From Corynebacterium jeikeium (GTDB taxonomy: Bacteria; Actinomycetota; Actinomycetes; Mycobacteriales; Mycobacteriaceae): a stretch of 64,000 nucleotides of DNA. The notes beneath the pieces were generated by a model that did not search any database, was not told where the DNA came from, and saw only the letters and a list, made by a program, of their open reading frames with translations. Positions 9,064 to 20,216 of the stretch are shown here, piece after piece. Within the stretch, counting starts at the first letter, position 1. Each line of letters begins with the position of its first letter. The stretch covers positions 124,001-188,000 of the forward strand of contig NZ_JFCQ01000029.1 of NCBI RefSeq assembly GCF_000738265.1. Reading direction: 5' to 3'. The translations under genes and the position numbers were made by a program.

Positions 9064-10626
9064 GTGCAACTCCCCTTTTCCGCCGAGGAATGGCGCAACC
9101 CGCTGCGCGACGAATTGGATAAGCGCCTGCCGCGCATCGCCGGACCGTGCGGGCTGGTCATCTTCGGCGTGACCGGTGACCTGGCGCGCAAGAAGCTGCT
9201 TCCCGCCGTGTATGACCTGGCCAACCGCGGGCTGCTTCCCCCGGGCTTTAGCCTGATCGGCTACGGCCGTCGCGACTGGTCCAAGGAAGAATTCGAGGAG
9301 CAGGTCCTGCAGTGCGTCAAGGATCGGGCACGCACCCCGTGGCGCCAAAATGTGTGGGATCGCCTCGCCGAGGGCATTTTCTTCGTCAAGGGTGACTTCA
9401 CTACCGATGCTGCTTTCGACGCCCTCGCGGAGAAAACCCGCGAGATCGACAACGAACGCGGCACCGCCGGCAACTGGGCGTACTATCTTTCCGTCCCGCC
9501 GGATCACTTCCCCAGCGTGTGCCACCAGCTGGAGCGATCTGGCCTGGCGACTCCGGATCCGGAGCTGGGCGAGCTGCATAACGGCTGGCGTCGCGTGGTC
9601 ATTGAGAAGCCCTTCGGACACGACGAGCAGTCCGCCCACGAGCTTAACGAGATCGTGAACAGCGTCTTCCCCGAGTCCAGTGTGTTCCGTATCGACCACT
9701 ACCTCGGCAAGGAGACGGTGCAGAACATCCTGGCACTGCGCTTTGCCAACCAGCTGTTCGACCCGATGTTTAATGCGCACTACGTGGATCACGTGCAGAT
9801 CACCATGGCCGAGGACATTGGGCTGGGTGGCCGCGCGGGCTATTACGACGGCATCGGCGCCGCCCGCGACGTGATCCAGAACCACCTGCTGCAGCTGCTG
9901 GCTCTCATCGCCATGGAAGAGCCCGTAACCTTCAACCCCGAGGAGCTGCAGGCGGAGAAGGTCAAGGTGCTGCGCGCGACCTCTCCGGTGGGCCCTTTCG
10001 CCCAGACCACGGCGCGCGGACAGTACACCTCCGGCTGGCAGGGCTCCGTCCCGGTCAAGGGGCTGCGGCAGGAAGACGGCTTCGACCCGGAATCCACCAC
10101 AGAGACTTACGCTGCCGCCACCTTCGAGATTTCCTCCCGACGCTGGGCGGGCGTGCCCTTCTACCTGCGCACCGGCAAGCGCCTGGGCCGCCGCGTGACG
10201 GAGATCGCCATCGTGTTCAAGGAGGCGCCGCACCTGCCTTTCGGTCCCGGCCAGACCACCGCCCAGGGCAACAACATGCTGGTCATCCGCGTCCAGCCGG
10301 ACGAGGGCGTGCTGGTGCGCTTCGGTTCGAAGGTTCCGGGCTCCGCGATGGAGGTTCGCGATGTGAACATGGACTTCAGCTACTCTGAGGCCTTCACCGA
10401 GGAATCCCCCGAGGCTTACGAGCGCCTGATCCTGGACGCGCTGTTGGACGAGGCCAGCCTGTTCCCCACCAACGAGGAAGTCGAGCTGTCCTGGAAGATC
10501 CTGGATCCGATCCTGGAACACTGGGCTCTGCACGGACGCCCCGAGGACTACCCCGCCGGCACGTGGGGGCCGAAGGGCGCCGAAGAGATTCTGTCCCGGT
10601 CGGGGCGGCAGTGGCGGCGTCCATAA
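9064..10626 (+). CDS. zwf: Glucose-6-phosphate 1-dehydrogenase
   Basis: A 520-residue first enzyme of the oxidative pentose-phosphate branch, making NADPH and 6-phosphogluconolactone. The dinucleotide-binding motif is GVTGDLARKK at 35-44, and the catalytic signature RIDHYLGKE at 209-217 contains the active-site His. The start is a GTG preceded by AGAGGA at about ten bases. It stands 42 bp after tal and 53 bp before opcA, whose product is needed for full activity of this enzyme in Corynebacterium (established knowledge). The stop codon lies inside a 10-bp tandem duplication. Confidence 0.97.
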   Translation: MQLPFSAEEWRNPLRDELDKRLPRIAGPCGLVIFGVTGDLARKKLLPAVYDLANRGLLPPGFSLIGYGRRDWSKEEFEEQVLQCVKDRARTPWRQNVWDRLAEGIFFVKGDFTTDAAFDALAEKTREIDNERGTAGNWAYYLSVPPDHFPSVCHQLERSGLATPDPELGELHNGWRRVVIEKPFGHDEQSAHELNEIVNSVFPESSVFRIDHYLGKETVQNILALRFANQLFDPMFNAHYVDHVQITMAEDIGLGGRAGYYDGIGAARDVIQNHLLQLLALIAMEEPVTFNPEELQAEKVKVLRATSPVGPFAQTTARGQYTSGWQGSVPVKGLRQEDGFDPESTTETYAAATFEISSRRWAGVPFYLRTGKRLGRRVTEIAIVFKEAPHLPFGPGQTTAQGNNMLVIRVQPDEGVLVRFGSKVPGSAMEVRDVNMDFSYSEAFTEESPEAYERLILDALLDEASLFPTNEEVELSWKILDPILEHWALHGRPEDYPAGTWGPKGAEEILSRSGRQWRRP

Positions 10627-10638
10627 GAGTCCATAAGA
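10619..10638. repeat. 10-bp tandem duplication over the zwf stop
   Basis: GTCCATAAGA occurs twice back to back. The first copy contains the zwf stop codon TAA. The duplication lies in the short zwf-opcA spacer and may be a recent slippage product. Confidence 0.8.
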
Positions 10639-10679
10639 GAACGACCCCCGACCGCGTGAGGAGCGCGCACTTAACGGCC

Positions 10680-11756
10680 ATGATCATCGACCTACCGAAC
10701 ACCCAGACAAAAGAAATTGAACACCGCATCCGCGCATTGCGGGAGGAACGCGGTGACGTCACGAGCGGTCGCGTTCTGACCCTTATCGTGGTGGCCAGCG
10801 AGGACGACGACCTCGACAGGATCGTCAGCTCTACCCACGATGCTTCCCGCGAGCACCCCGCCCGCGTGATCGTACTGGTGATGCACCGCAGCGAAGAGGC
10901 ACTGCTGGACGCACAGTTGCGCATCGGCGGCGACGCAGGTGCCTCCGAGATCATCATCATGCACCTGCACGGCGAACTGTCGGCGAACCGCGCTTCCGTG
11001 GTCACCCCGCTGTTGCTGCCCGATACCCCGATCGTTGCCTGGTGGCCCGCCACCGGACCGCGGAACCCGGCCTCCGACCCCATCGGCGCTCTGGCGACCC
11101 GCCGCATTACTGACTCCCTGACGGACGAGGACGAGGACGCACTGTATCGTCGTCGCATGACCTACACCCGTGGCGACTCGGACATGGTGTGGAGCCGCAT
11201 CACCCTGTGGCGCGGGCTTCTGGCCTCGGCGCTGGATCAACCACCGCACCACCCGATCGTGTCCGCAGAGGTCTGGGGGCCAAAGCACGATCCGTCGGTC
11301 GACATCGCGGCAGGGTGGCTCGCCGAGCGCCTGGATGTGCCGGTGACGAGGCACGTTACGGTCGACGGTCGCCACCGCGAGGACGCGGACGGCAACCGAC
11401 TGATCTCTATCGAAAAGGCGGTGCTGCACCGCCAGGTAGGTGCGGTTGAGGTTGAGGTTATCGACGCCAACACGGTCTCGCTGACCGTCGGCGACCAGAA
11501 CTCGCTGGTCACCCTCGGCAGGCGTGCCTTGGCCGACTGCTTGGCTGAGGAACTGCGCCATCTGGACCCGGATTATGCCTTCGGACATGCGCTGCGTGGA
11601 CTGGTGCGGGTGAACCGCCCAGACCGCGGGCCGCGCACCTCCCAGTTCCGCGGCGTGAATAGTTTGGGTCAGCAGGAGGACAAACTGGACCGCTGGACCT
11701 TCCGCGATGCCCAGGATCCCAACAACAACTTCGACGGTCAGGAGTCTCTACGATGA
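10680..11756 (+). CDS. opcA: Glucose-6-phosphate dehydrogenase assembly protein OpcA
   Basis: A 358-residue cytoplasmic protein that forms a complex with Zwf and supports its activity in Corynebacterium. The protein begins MIIDLPNTQTKEIEHRI, as family members do, which decides the ATG at 10680 although the frame is open upstream. The central segment TPIVAWWPATGP is a family hallmark. The last bases overlap the pgl start as ATGA, indicating translational coupling. It has no catalytic motif. It is nearly always found next to zwf in Actinobacteria and Cyanobacteria. Confidence 0.95.
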   Translation: MIIDLPNTQTKEIEHRIRALREERGDVTSGRVLTLIVVASEDDDLDRIVSSTHDASREHPARVIVLVMHRSEEALLDAQLRIGGDAGASEIIIMHLHGELSANRASVVTPLLLPDTPIVAWWPATGPRNPASDPIGALATRRITDSLTDEDEDALYRRRMTYTRGDSDMVWSRITLWRGLLASALDQPPHHPIVSAEVWGPKHDPSVDIAAGWLAERLDVPVTRHVTVDGRHREDADGNRLISIEKAVLHRQVGAVEVEVIDANTVSLTVGDQNSLVTLGRRALADCLAEELRHLDPDYAFGHALRGLVRVNRPDRGPRTSQFRGVNSLGQQEDKLDRWTFRDAQDPNNNFDGQESLR

Positions 11757-12586
11757 AGCCCACCCACGATCACCGCCACGACGCGGTCGTCAGCGACAAG
11801 ACCGGCGTGGAACTGCGCCCCCGCGACAACAAGCAGGATCTCGCCACAGCTGCCGCGCGGGAGTTCATCAACACCGTGGCCGAACTGCAGCGCACCGGCG
11901 ATACCGTAACCGGCGACGGCATTGTGCGCGTGGTTCTGACCGGCGGTGGCGCTGGCATTGCCACGCTGGCGGAAATTGCCGCCCTGGACCACGCTGCGAA
12001 GCAGTCCGCGGAGGACTTCCCCGTCACCACGATCGACTGGTCGCAGGTGTACGTGTTTTTCGGCGACGATCGCTTCCTGCCGGCCGGCGATCCAGAGCGC
12101 AACGACAAGCAGGCCTTCGACGCGCTACTGCGCCACGTGGACATTCCTTCGCTGAACGTGTTCCGTATCCCTGCCCTGGCGGCGGGCGAGCAGCCGGACG
12201 GGCCGGCGTTGGATGCGGCGGCGGAGTTCTACGCCAAGACGGTCGACCAGGTTGCCCCGGATGGTTTCGATATCCACCTTCTGGGCATGGGCCCGGAGGG
12301 GCACATCAACTCGCTGTTCCCCCACACGGAAGAGTTGCTGCACGCCGAGGGATCCGTCGTGGCCGTGCGCGAATGCCCGAAGCCCCCGGCAGAGCGCATC
12401 AGCCTGACCATGCAGGCCGTCAACCGCTCCCGTGCGGTCTGGCTGCTGGTCAGCGGCGCGGAAAAGAAGGAAGCCGCAGGCCAAGTATTCGACGGCGGTA
12501 ATGGCGCCGAATGGCCTGCGGCTCTGGCCTCCGGTTCGGAGGCAACGCTACTGTGGGTTGACGCTGCCGCCAACCCGCTGGCTTAA
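11753..12586 (+). CDS. pgl: 6-Phosphogluconolactonase
   Basis: A 277-residue enzyme that hydrolyses 6-phosphogluconolactone, the product of Zwf. The family signatures are VFFGDDRFLP (about 101-110) and the later HLLGMGPEGHINSLFP, which contains the catalytic His. The ATG overlaps the opcA stop by four bases. It is the last gene of the operon. Its TAA stop shares bases with the TAA of secG, which converges from the other strand, so there is no spacer between the two genes. Confidence 0.95.
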   Translation: MKPTHDHRHDAVVSDKTGVELRPRDNKQDLATAAAREFINTVAELQRTGDTVTGDGIVRVVLTGGGAGIATLAEIAALDHAAKQSAEDFPVTTIDWSQVYVFFGDDRFLPAGDPERNDKQAFDALLRHVDIPSLNVFRIPALAAGEQPDGPALDAAAEFYAKTVDQVAPDGFDIHLLGMGPEGHINSLFPHTEELLHAEGSVVAVRECPKPPAERISLTMQAVNRSRAVWLLVSGAEKKEAAGQVFDGGNGAEWPAALASGSEATLLWVDAAANPLA

Positions 12587-12822
12587 GCCAGACCGTAGTG
12601 CAGAACCAGGTTCAGTCCGACCAGCGCAATCAGCCAAATAACGGCGGTGCCCACGGTCAGGCGATCCAGGTTCTTCTCCGCCACGGTGGAACCGGACAGG
12701 TTGGACTGCATGCCGCCACCGAACAGGCTGGACAGGCCGCCGCCCTTGCCCTTGTGCAGCAACACAGACAGACCCATCAGCAAGCTGGTGACTACAAGGA
12801 TGATCTGCAGCGTCAGGATCAA
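12583..12822 (-). CDS. secG: Preprotein translocase subunit SecG
   Basis: A 79-residue membrane protein with two transmembrane segments, about 3-22 and 57-76. The cytoplasmic loop contains the SecG signature GKGGGLSSLFGG. It assists SecYE in Sec export. It lies about 100 bp downstream of ppc on the same strand, and its stop overlaps the convergent stop of pgl by the palindrome TTAA. The ppc-secG neighbourhood is typical of Actinobacteria. Confidence 0.95.
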   Translation of the reverse strand: MILTLQIILVVTSLLMGLSVLLHKGKGGGLSSLFGGGMQSNLSGSTVAEKNLDRLTVGTAVIWLIALVGLNLVLHYGLA

Positions 12823-12925
12823 TGTCCTACCCTCTACTTTTCTTTAAAATCGACAACTTATGTTTTTCGGTTAACATCACGAATCTACCCGCTGGCAGGC
12901 GTGCGTGACAACCCGCCACGCGCAG

Positions 12926-15772
12926 CTACCCCGAGTTACGCAGTGCAGTCGCCAAGCCGTTCATCGTCAGCTGGATTCCCGAACGGACGCTGTCGGAATC
13001 ATCGCCAGCGCGGTAGCGGCGCAACAACTCCACCTGCAGCAGGTTCAGCGGCACCAGGTACGGGAAGCGGTTGCGCACAGAGCTAACCAGCTCCGGGTTA
13101 TCCGCCAGCAGAGTTTCCCGCTCCGTGATCTGCAGGAACATCTCTACCGTCAGCTTGTACTCCTCCACGATCACGCCGAAGATGCGCTCCGCCGCCTCAG
13201 TGTCGCCCACCAGCTCGGAGTACAGCTGCGCGATGGACAGGTCGGCCTTTGACATCACCTGAGCCATATTAGAAAGCACCGAGGCGAAGAACGGCCAGCG
13301 CCCGTGCAGTTCCCGTAGGTAGTTGAGGCGCGAGGTGGCGTCACCAGTCACAGAGGTACCGTTGTCGATCCAGCGCTTCAGGGCGCTGCCCACGCCGAAC
13401 CAACCGGGCAGCATCACGCGCGACTGCGACCAGCTCAGCACCCACGGGATGGCGCGCAGATCCGACACGGCGGTGGTCTGCTTGCGCGAGGAGGGGCGGG
13501 AGCCGATGTTGAGGCTGCCAATCTCGGCCAGCGGCGTGGAGGTGGTGAAGTATTCGATGAAACCCGGATCCTCGTGCATCAGCGCGGAGTAGGCCGTGCG
13601 CGATTCCTCGGCGATTTGGCGCATGGTCGCGAAGGCCTCCTCCGGGTTGTCGAGGTCGTCGACGGGCAGCAGGCTGGCCTCCAACGTGGCGGCCACGAGT
13701 GCTTCCAAGTTGCGGGCGGCGTTCGCGGGATCTCCGTACTTGGCGGAGATGATCTCGCCCTGCTCGGTGACGCGCACCGCACCCTGTACTGCGCCCTCGG
13801 GCTGCGCCAGGATCGCGTCGTAGGAAGGACCGCCACCGCGACCAACAGTGCCACCGCGACCATGGAAGAGGCGCAGGAACAGTCCGGCTTCGCGCGAGGC
13901 CTGCACCAACGCCAACTCCGCGTCGTAGAGCGCCCAGTTAGCAGCGAAGTAGCCGCCGTCCTTGTTGGAGTCGGAATACCCCAACATAATCTCCTGGATA
14001 TCGCCCCGACCAGCGACGTAGTTGCGGTACAACGGCAGCTGCCAGAGCTGGCGCATGATGTCCGCTCCCCCGGCGAGGTCGTCGATCGTCTCGAACAGCG
14101 GAATGATGTCTACCGTGCCAGTTGGGTGCTCGCCGTTGGCGCGGATCAGCCCGACCTCCTTGAGCAGAATCATCGGCTCGATGACATCGGACACGGAGGA
14201 AGCCATGGAGATGATGCAGTGCGGAACCACGCTGGCGCCGAACTTCTTTGCGGCCTGCGCAGCGGCGCGGAAAATGCCGAGCTCCCGGGTGGTCTCCTCG
14301 GACCATTCGGCCTCCGGATCGGACAGCGGCCGGGGGCTGGCGAGTTCCTGCAGCAGCACCTCGACCTTGGCCTCCTCGTCCAGCTCTGCGTAGTTGGTGG
14401 TTACACCGGCGCGGGCAAAGACTTCCGTCAGCACATTCTCGTAGCTCTCGGAGTTCTGGCGCAGGTCCAGGGAGTACAAGTTGAAGCCGAAGGTTTCCAC
14501 GGCCTCCCGCAGGTCCGCCAGTGTGTGGTCGGCCAGCAGGTCGTCCATGGAGTGGCGTAGCGCTTGATCGACCGTGTCGATGTCCGCCAGCAGTTCCTCC
14601 GGGCCGGAGTAAGGTTCGTGGCCCTTGTGCACGCCACCGGAGACCACTGGCTCGCCCAGGGTGTGTTTGGCCGTTGCCGCCACACGGCCGCGCATACCGT
14701 GCAGGGCACGGCGGAAAGGCTCGTCCACGCGGGAGGGCACGTCATTGCGGCCCCGGTCAGCCAGTTGTTCTAGCGCATCGGTGGTGTCGATGAACCGCGA
14801 GGACAGGCTGAGCTCGTGTTCCAGGGCGTAGATGGTCTTCTGATAATGGTCAAAGATAGTGCGCGCCGCCGACGTTGTGGCATTGGTGACGGTCTCCGCC
14901 GTCACGTACGGGTTGCCGTCGTGGTCGCCGCCGATCCACGAACCGGGGCGCACGATCGCCGTGCGCGGCACGCTGTCGCCGTACTGCTGCTTCATGTGCT
15001 CGTTGACACGGCGGTTGATCGCGGGAATTTCGCGCAGCAGGCTGATGCCGTAGTAGCGCAGACCCACTTTGATCTCGTCTTCGATACGCGGGCGCACACT
15101 GCGGATCAGGGAGGTCTGCCACAGCAGCGTCATCCGACGACGGATCACCAGCTCGATCTCCTCCAGCTGGCGCGCCGAACGCACCGATTCCGGGTTAAGT
15201 TTAAGTTCTTTGAGCACGCGTGCGCGCCGACGCATCATCTTCATGATGTCGGTTTGCACGTCGAACACGGTCCGGCGGCGGGTTTCCGTCGGGTGTGCCG
15301 TCAACACTGGTGCTACCAGGGCGTTCGCCATGGTCTCGGCGACCTTCTCCCCCGGCACCGCATGGTTGTGCAGTTCTTGCCAGGTGTAGGCCAGCGTGGA
15401 GCGCGGCGCGGTGTTGCCGCGGTCCTCTTCGAGGTCCCGCACGCGCTCGACGTACAGGTCCTCGGCCAGGTTCGCCATCAACGCGAAGTGCGAGAACGCG
15501 CGGATGACTGGCAGCGCCTTGTCCGTTGGCAGCGTATTGAACTGTTCCGCCAACTGTTCGATCTGCATCTCGCCATAGCGCAGGTCGAATGCCGCACTGC
15601 GGGTGTTTTCAATCAGGTTGAAAGTGTACTCGCCCTCTTGCTCCCTAATCACCTCGCCCAGGATGCGCCCGAGGTAGCGGGTATCGTCCCGCACCGTCGG
15701 GCTGATCTCTGGGTGGGCAATTTCTTCGGGAGCGACGGGAATGGCCGTGCCGCGGATCGTGTCCTTGCTCAT
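12926..15772 (-). CDS. ppc: Phosphoenolpyruvate carboxylase
   Basis: A 948-residue anaplerotic enzyme that carboxylates phosphoenolpyruvate to oxaloacetate. The first signature, TAHPTETRRR, has the catalytic His at 160. The second, FHGRGGTVGRGGGPSYDA, lies around residue 636. The C-terminus ends in the conserved TMNGLATALRNSG-like sequence (here LTMNGLATALRNSG), needed for activity and effector response in this family. It starts 10 bp downstream of tpiA, the end of the gap-pgk-tpiA-ppc cluster. It competes with the shikimate pathway for phosphoenolpyruvate. Confidence 0.97.
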   Translation of the reverse strand: MSKDTIRGTAIPVAPEEIAHPEISPTVRDDTRYLGRILGEVIREQEGEYTFNLIENTRSAAFDLRYGEMQIEQLAEQFNTLPTDKALPVIRAFSHFALMANLAEDLYVERVRDLEEDRGNTAPRSTLAYTWQELHNHAVPGEKVAETMANALVAPVLTAHPTETRRRTVFDVQTDIMKMMRRRARVLKELKLNPESVRSARQLEEIELVIRRRMTLLWQTSLIRSVRPRIEDEIKVGLRYYGISLLREIPAINRRVNEHMKQQYGDSVPRTAIVRPGSWIGGDHDGNPYVTAETVTNATTSAARTIFDHYQKTIYALEHELSLSSRFIDTTDALEQLADRGRNDVPSRVDEPFRRALHGMRGRVAATAKHTLGEPVVSGGVHKGHEPYSGPEELLADIDTVDQALRHSMDDLLADHTLADLREAVETFGFNLYSLDLRQNSESYENVLTEVFARAGVTTNYAELDEEAKVEVLLQELASPRPLSDPEAEWSEETTRELGIFRAAAQAAKKFGASVVPHCIISMASSVSDVIEPMILLKEVGLIRANGEHPTGTVDIIPLFETIDDLAGGADIMRQLWQLPLYRNYVAGRGDIQEIMLGYSDSNKDGGYFAANWALYDAELALVQASREAGLFLRLFHGRGGTVGRGGGPSYDAILAQPEGAVQGAVRVTEQGEIISAKYGDPANAARNLEALVAATLEASLLPVDDLDNPEEAFATMRQIAEESRTAYSALMHEDPGFIEYFTTSTPLAEIGSLNIGSRPSSRKQTTAVSDLRAIPWVLSWSQSRVMLPGWFGVGSALKRWIDNGTSVTGDATSRLNYLRELHGRWPFFASVLSNMAQVMSKADLSIAQLYSELVGDTEAAERIFGVIVEEYKLTVEMFLQITERETLLADNPELVSSVRNRFPYLVPLNLLQVELLRRYRAGDDSDSVRSGIQLTMNGLATALRNSG

Positions 15773-15782
15773 CGTCGCGCGC

Positions 15783-16568
15783 TTAAGAGGTTGCCTTAGC
15801 CGCTGCGGCAGCCAGACGAGCGAAGTCTTCGCCGTCTAGTGACGCCCCGCCGACCAGACCACCGTCGACATCAGGCTGGCTGACCAGCTCTCCGACGGAA
15901 TCGGTCTTCACGGAACCGCCGTAGAGGATGCGGATGCCACCGGCAACCTCCTCGCCCGCCAGCTCTGCGACGAGCTCGCGGATGGCGTGGCAGACCTCCT
16001 GGGCGTCCTCGGCAGAGGCGACCTTGCCGGTGCCGATTGCCCAGACCGGCTCGTAGGCGATGACGGTCTTGGCCAGGTCTTCTGCGGACAGACCCGCCAG
16101 GGAGGCCTTGGTCTGCGCCTTGACGAACTCGACGTGCTCGCCCTTTTCGCGGACATCCAATTGCTCACCCACGCACACGATCGGCTGCAGCTCGTTATCC
16201 AGTGCGGCGCGTGCCTTGGCGGCCACGACCTCGTCGGTTTCGCCGTGGTACTGGCGGCGCTCCGAGTGGCCAACGATGGCCCAGGTGCAACCCAGCTTCT
16301 TCAGCATCGCGCCGGAAACCTCGCCGGTGTAGGCGCCGGAGGCGTGCTGGGATACGTCCTGGCCACCGTAGGTAATGGACAGCTTGTCTCCGTCGACCAG
16401 GGTCTGGACGGAGCGGATGTCGGTGAACGGAGGGATGAAGGCCACGTCCACGGCCTCGTAGTACTCCTGAGGCAAAGCGAAGACGAACTTCTGGACCACC
16501 TGGATGGCCTCAAGATGGTTCAGGTTCATCTTCCAGTTGCCGGCGATCAGCGGCTTGCGTGCAGTCAT
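15783..16568 (-). CDS. tpiA: Triosephosphate isomerase
   Basis: A 261-residue TIM-barrel glycolytic enzyme. Its catalytic residues are all present: Lys13 in GNWKMN, His101 in VGHSERR, and Glu173 in [11 protein letters not shown]. The phosphate-gripping loop IGTGK follows. It lies about 60 bp downstream of pgk and 10 bp upstream of ppc, so it is part of the glycolytic operon. Confidence 0.97.
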   Translation of the reverse strand: MTARKPLIAGNWKMNLNHLEAIQVVQKFVFALPQEYYEAVDVAFIPPFTDIRSVQTLVDGDKLSITYGGQDVSQHASGAYTGEVSGAMLKKLGCTWAIVGHSERRQYHGETDEVVAAKARAALDNELQPIVCVGEQLDVREKGEHVEFVKAQTKASLAGLSAEDLAKTVIAYEPVWAIGTGKVASAEDAQEVCHAIRELVAELAGEEVAGGIRILYGGSVKTDSVGELVSQPDVDGGLVGGASLDGEDFARLAAAAAKATS

Positions 16569-16628
16569 TGTATGAATGCCTTCCTTCTAGTACCTAGTGT
16601 CTAGTTTGTTACTAGCTTGTGGGTTCTT

Positions 16629-17840
16629 CTAGCTCTCCAGGACGGAAACGCCGGGCAGCTCCTTGCCCTCCAGGAACTCCAGGGAGGCGCCACCACCGGT
16701 GGAGATGTGGGAGAATCCCTCCTCCGCCAGACCCAGGGTGCGGACCGCTGCAGCCGAGTCGCCGCCGCCGACGACCGAGAAAGCACCGTTCGCGGTGGCG
16801 TCAATAATTGCCTGAGCAACACCGCGCGTACCCTCAGCGAACGCAGGGAACTCGAATACGCCCATCGGGCCGTTCCAGAAAACGGTCTTGGACTGGGACA
16901 GTATGTCGGCGAAGGCCTTGACGGACTCCGGTCCGATGTCCAGGCCCATCCAGCCGGCCGGGATGGACTTCAGGTCGACGGTGCGGTGGTCAGCGTCCTT
17001 GTCGAAGCGCTCTGCGACCACGACGTCGGTGGGCAGGGCGATGACGTCGCCGAAGCGCTCCAGCAGATCCTTGCAGGTGTCGATCATGTCTTCCTGCAGC
17101 AGGGAGCCCCCGACCTCGTAGCCCTGAGCGGCGAGGAAGGTGAAGCACATGCCGCCGCCGATGATCAGGTTGTCTACGCGCGGAGCCAGGGCCTCGATGA
17201 CGCCCAGCTTGTCAGAGACCTTCGAGCCACCCAGGACGACGGCGTAGGGGTTCTCCGGGTTCTCCGAGACCTTGCGCAGAACGTTCAGCTCTGCCTCCAC
17301 CAAGCCACCGGCGTAGTGCGGGAGCTTCTTGGCTACGTCGTAAACAGAGGCCTGCTTGCGGTGGACCACGCCGAATCCGTCGGAGACGAAGGCGCCGTTG
17401 TCGCCGGTGAGGGCTGCCAGCTCGGCGGCGAACTCAGCGCGCTCGGCTTCGTCCTTGGAGGTCTCGCGGGCGTCGAAGCGGACGTTTTCCAGCAGCAGGA
17501 TATCGCCGTCGTCCAGACCGTTGGCACGCTCGTGGGCATCCTCGCCGGTGACGTCGGTGGCCAGGGGTACCCACTGGTCCAGGCGCTCGGCCAGAGCTTC
17601 GGCGACCGGTGCCAGGGAGAACTCCTCCTTGAACTCGCCCTTCGGGCGGCCCAGGTGGGCGGACACGACCACGCGGGCGCCAGCCTCGAGCAGCGACTTG
17701 AGGGTCGGCACAGAGGCGTCGATGCGGCCCGGGTCGGTGATGTCACCGTTGGACAGGGGGACGTTCAGGTCCGCGCGAACCAGGACGTGGCGACCCTGTA
17801 CACCCTCGTTGATCAGGTCTTGAACGGTCTTGATGGCCAT
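16629..17840 (-). CDS. pgk: Phosphoglycerate kinase
   Basis: A 403-residue two-domain glycolytic kinase that makes ATP from 1,3-bisphosphoglycerate. The N-terminal signature [11 protein letters not shown] and the C-terminal nucleotide-binding GGGDSAAA are present, as are the conserved [10 protein letters not shown] and KVSDKLGVI segments. Its start is preceded by AAAGGAGCTCCCC in the sense direction. It follows gap after 140 bp that contain a terminator-like hairpin, so its expression may be set below that of gap. Confidence 0.97.
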   Translation of the reverse strand: MAIKTVQDLINEGVQGRHVLVRADLNVPLSNGDITDPGRIDASVPTLKSLLEAGARVVVSAHLGRPKGEFKEEFSLAPVAEALAERLDQWVPLATDVTGEDAHERANGLDDGDILLLENVRFDARETSKDEAERAEFAAELAALTGDNGAFVSDGFGVVHRKQASVYDVAKKLPHYAGGLVEAELNVLRKVSENPENPYAVVLGGSKVSDKLGVIEALAPRVDNLIIGGGMCFTFLAAQGYEVGGSLLQEDMIDTCKDLLERFGDVIALPTDVVVAERFDKDADHRTVDLKSIPAGWMGLDIGPESVKAFADILSQSKTVFWNGPMGVFEFPAFAEGTRGVAQAIIDATANGAFSVVGGGDSAAAVRTLGLAEEGFSHISTGGGASLEFLEGKELPGVSVLES

Positions 17841-17876
17841 GGGGAGCTCCTTTATAGAGATGGTAATTAGGGATGT

Positions 17877-17954
17877 AGAGAGAAAAAGAGAAAACGGGTC
17901 GGCTTCTCGAAACCCGCGACGCGCTACACGTGCGGCGCTCGGAGCCGAACCCGT
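17877..17954 (-). terminator. Terminator-like hairpin between gap and pgk
   Basis: Read on the minus strand, ACGGGTTCGGCT (17954-17943) pairs with AGCCGACCCGT (17904-17894) in an 11-bp stem with one bulged base and a long loop. A U-rich tract (TTTTCTCTTTTTCTC) follows immediately, ending near 17877. This lies between the gap stop and the pgk start. It would let most transcripts end after gap and only a fraction continue into pgk-tpiA-ppc. Confidence 0.6.
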
Positions 17955-17980
17955 CAGTCCTTGTGAAGGAAAATGGCTAG

Positions 17981-19038
<1,058 letters not shown>

Positions 19039-19169
19039 GGTCGGTGGCTCGAAAACAACCTAAGCCTCGACCCTCACGCCGACACTTTCGAGAGTACCTG
19101 CGCCCCACAGGCTTTGCAGCGATTCCGAATGCCCTGCATGCCGGGGGTAACTGTCGGCGTCAATCAACC

Positions 19170-20156
19170 TCAGTCAACGTCGTTGAACAGCTCCGATGTC
19201 ACGGCAGAATGCGTGTCCGGCAGCCCCAGTTCCTCTGCCCGCTTGTCCGCCATAGACAGCAGCCTGCGGATGCGCCCGGCAACCGCGTCCTTGGTCATCG
19301 GCGGGTCTGCGAGGCGCCCGAGCTCCTCCAGGGAGGCCTCCTTGTGCTCCACACGCATCTGCCCAGCCTGGGCCAGGTGCTGGGGAACGTCGTTATCGAG
19401 GATCTCCAGGGCGCGCTCCACGCGCGCGGCGGCGGCAACGGCGGCACGAGCGCTGCGCCGCAGGTTCGCATCGTCGAAGTTGGCCAGGCGGTTAGCCTTG
19501 GCCCGGTTCTCCCGGGTACGGCGTTGCTTTTCCCACACCTCGCGGGTTTCCTGCGCCCCCATGAGCAGCAACAGCCTGCCGATGGAATCCCCGTCGCGGA
19601 TAACCACGCGGTGCACTCCCCTGGCTTCCTTGGTCTTGGCCGTCACGTCGATGCGACGCGCGGCACCGACCAGCGCCAGAGCCGCTTCGTTGGACGGGGT
19701 CTGCACTTCCAGCGCGGACGAACGTCCCGGGTCAGTCACATAGCCATGAGCCAAAAAAGCCCCCCGCCACGCGGCCACGCACTGATCTACGGTGCCGCCG
19801 ATAATGAAGCGCGGCAGCCCGCGAACTGGTCGCCCGACCCGGTCGATGAGTTCGGTGCGGCGCGCCAGCTCCATGCCACCCTCAGTCCAGCGCAGCACGT
19901 GCCGTGGGCTGCGGCGCAGGTTTCCCGCGCCGATGATCTGATGCTCGGGCTCGATCTTGTACAGCTGCTCGACCATGTCGGTCAGGCGTCGGGCAGTGTC
20001 GGCTGAGTCGACTTCGGACTCCACCACGATCTTCTTACCCACCAGGTGAAGGGCCGCCGTGTAGCGCAGCAGGCTGGCGACCTCCGCGGTCATCACGTCG
20101 TGGCGGGTCACCAGCACCCTGTTGAGCTCCGCCTTCACATCGGCCGTCAGTGCCAC
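19170..20156 (-). CDS. whiA: DNA-binding regulator WhiA
   Basis: A 328-residue protein of the WhiA family: an N-terminal LAGLIDADG-homing-endonuclease-like domain without nuclease residues, and a C-terminal helix-turn-helix domain ([25 protein letters not shown]). In Streptomyces WhiA controls sporulation and division genes. In non-sporulating relatives it is tied to division and envelope regulation. The GTG start is preceded by AAAGGA. It forms a cluster with yvcK and rapZ, the standard arrangement in Gram-positive bacteria. Confidence 0.95.
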   Translation of the reverse strand: MALTADVKAELNRVLVTRHDVMTAEVASLLRYTAALHLVGKKIVVESEVDSADTARRLTDMVEQLYKIEPEHQIIGAGNLRRSPRHVLRWTEGGMELARRTELIDRVGRPVRGLPRFIIGGTVDQCVAAWRGAFLAHGYVTDPGRSSALEVQTPSNEAALALVGAARRIDVTAKTKEARGVHRVVIRDGDSIGRLLLLMGAQETREVWEKQRRTRENRAKANRLANFDDANLRRSARAAVAAAARVERALEILDNDVPQHLAQAGQMRVEHKEASLEELGRLADPPMTKDAVAGRIRRLLSMADKRAEELGLPDTHSAVTSELFNDVD

Positions 20157-20216
20157 GGGCTGTCCTTTCCTCTGTTTTCCTGTACTAAAACAAGCAATTA
20201 TAGCTGGATTGGGTGT

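Noticed and set aside
9007-10533. Minus-strand open frame of 508 codons opposite zwf
   Set aside because: Shadow of zwf with no recognisable domain.
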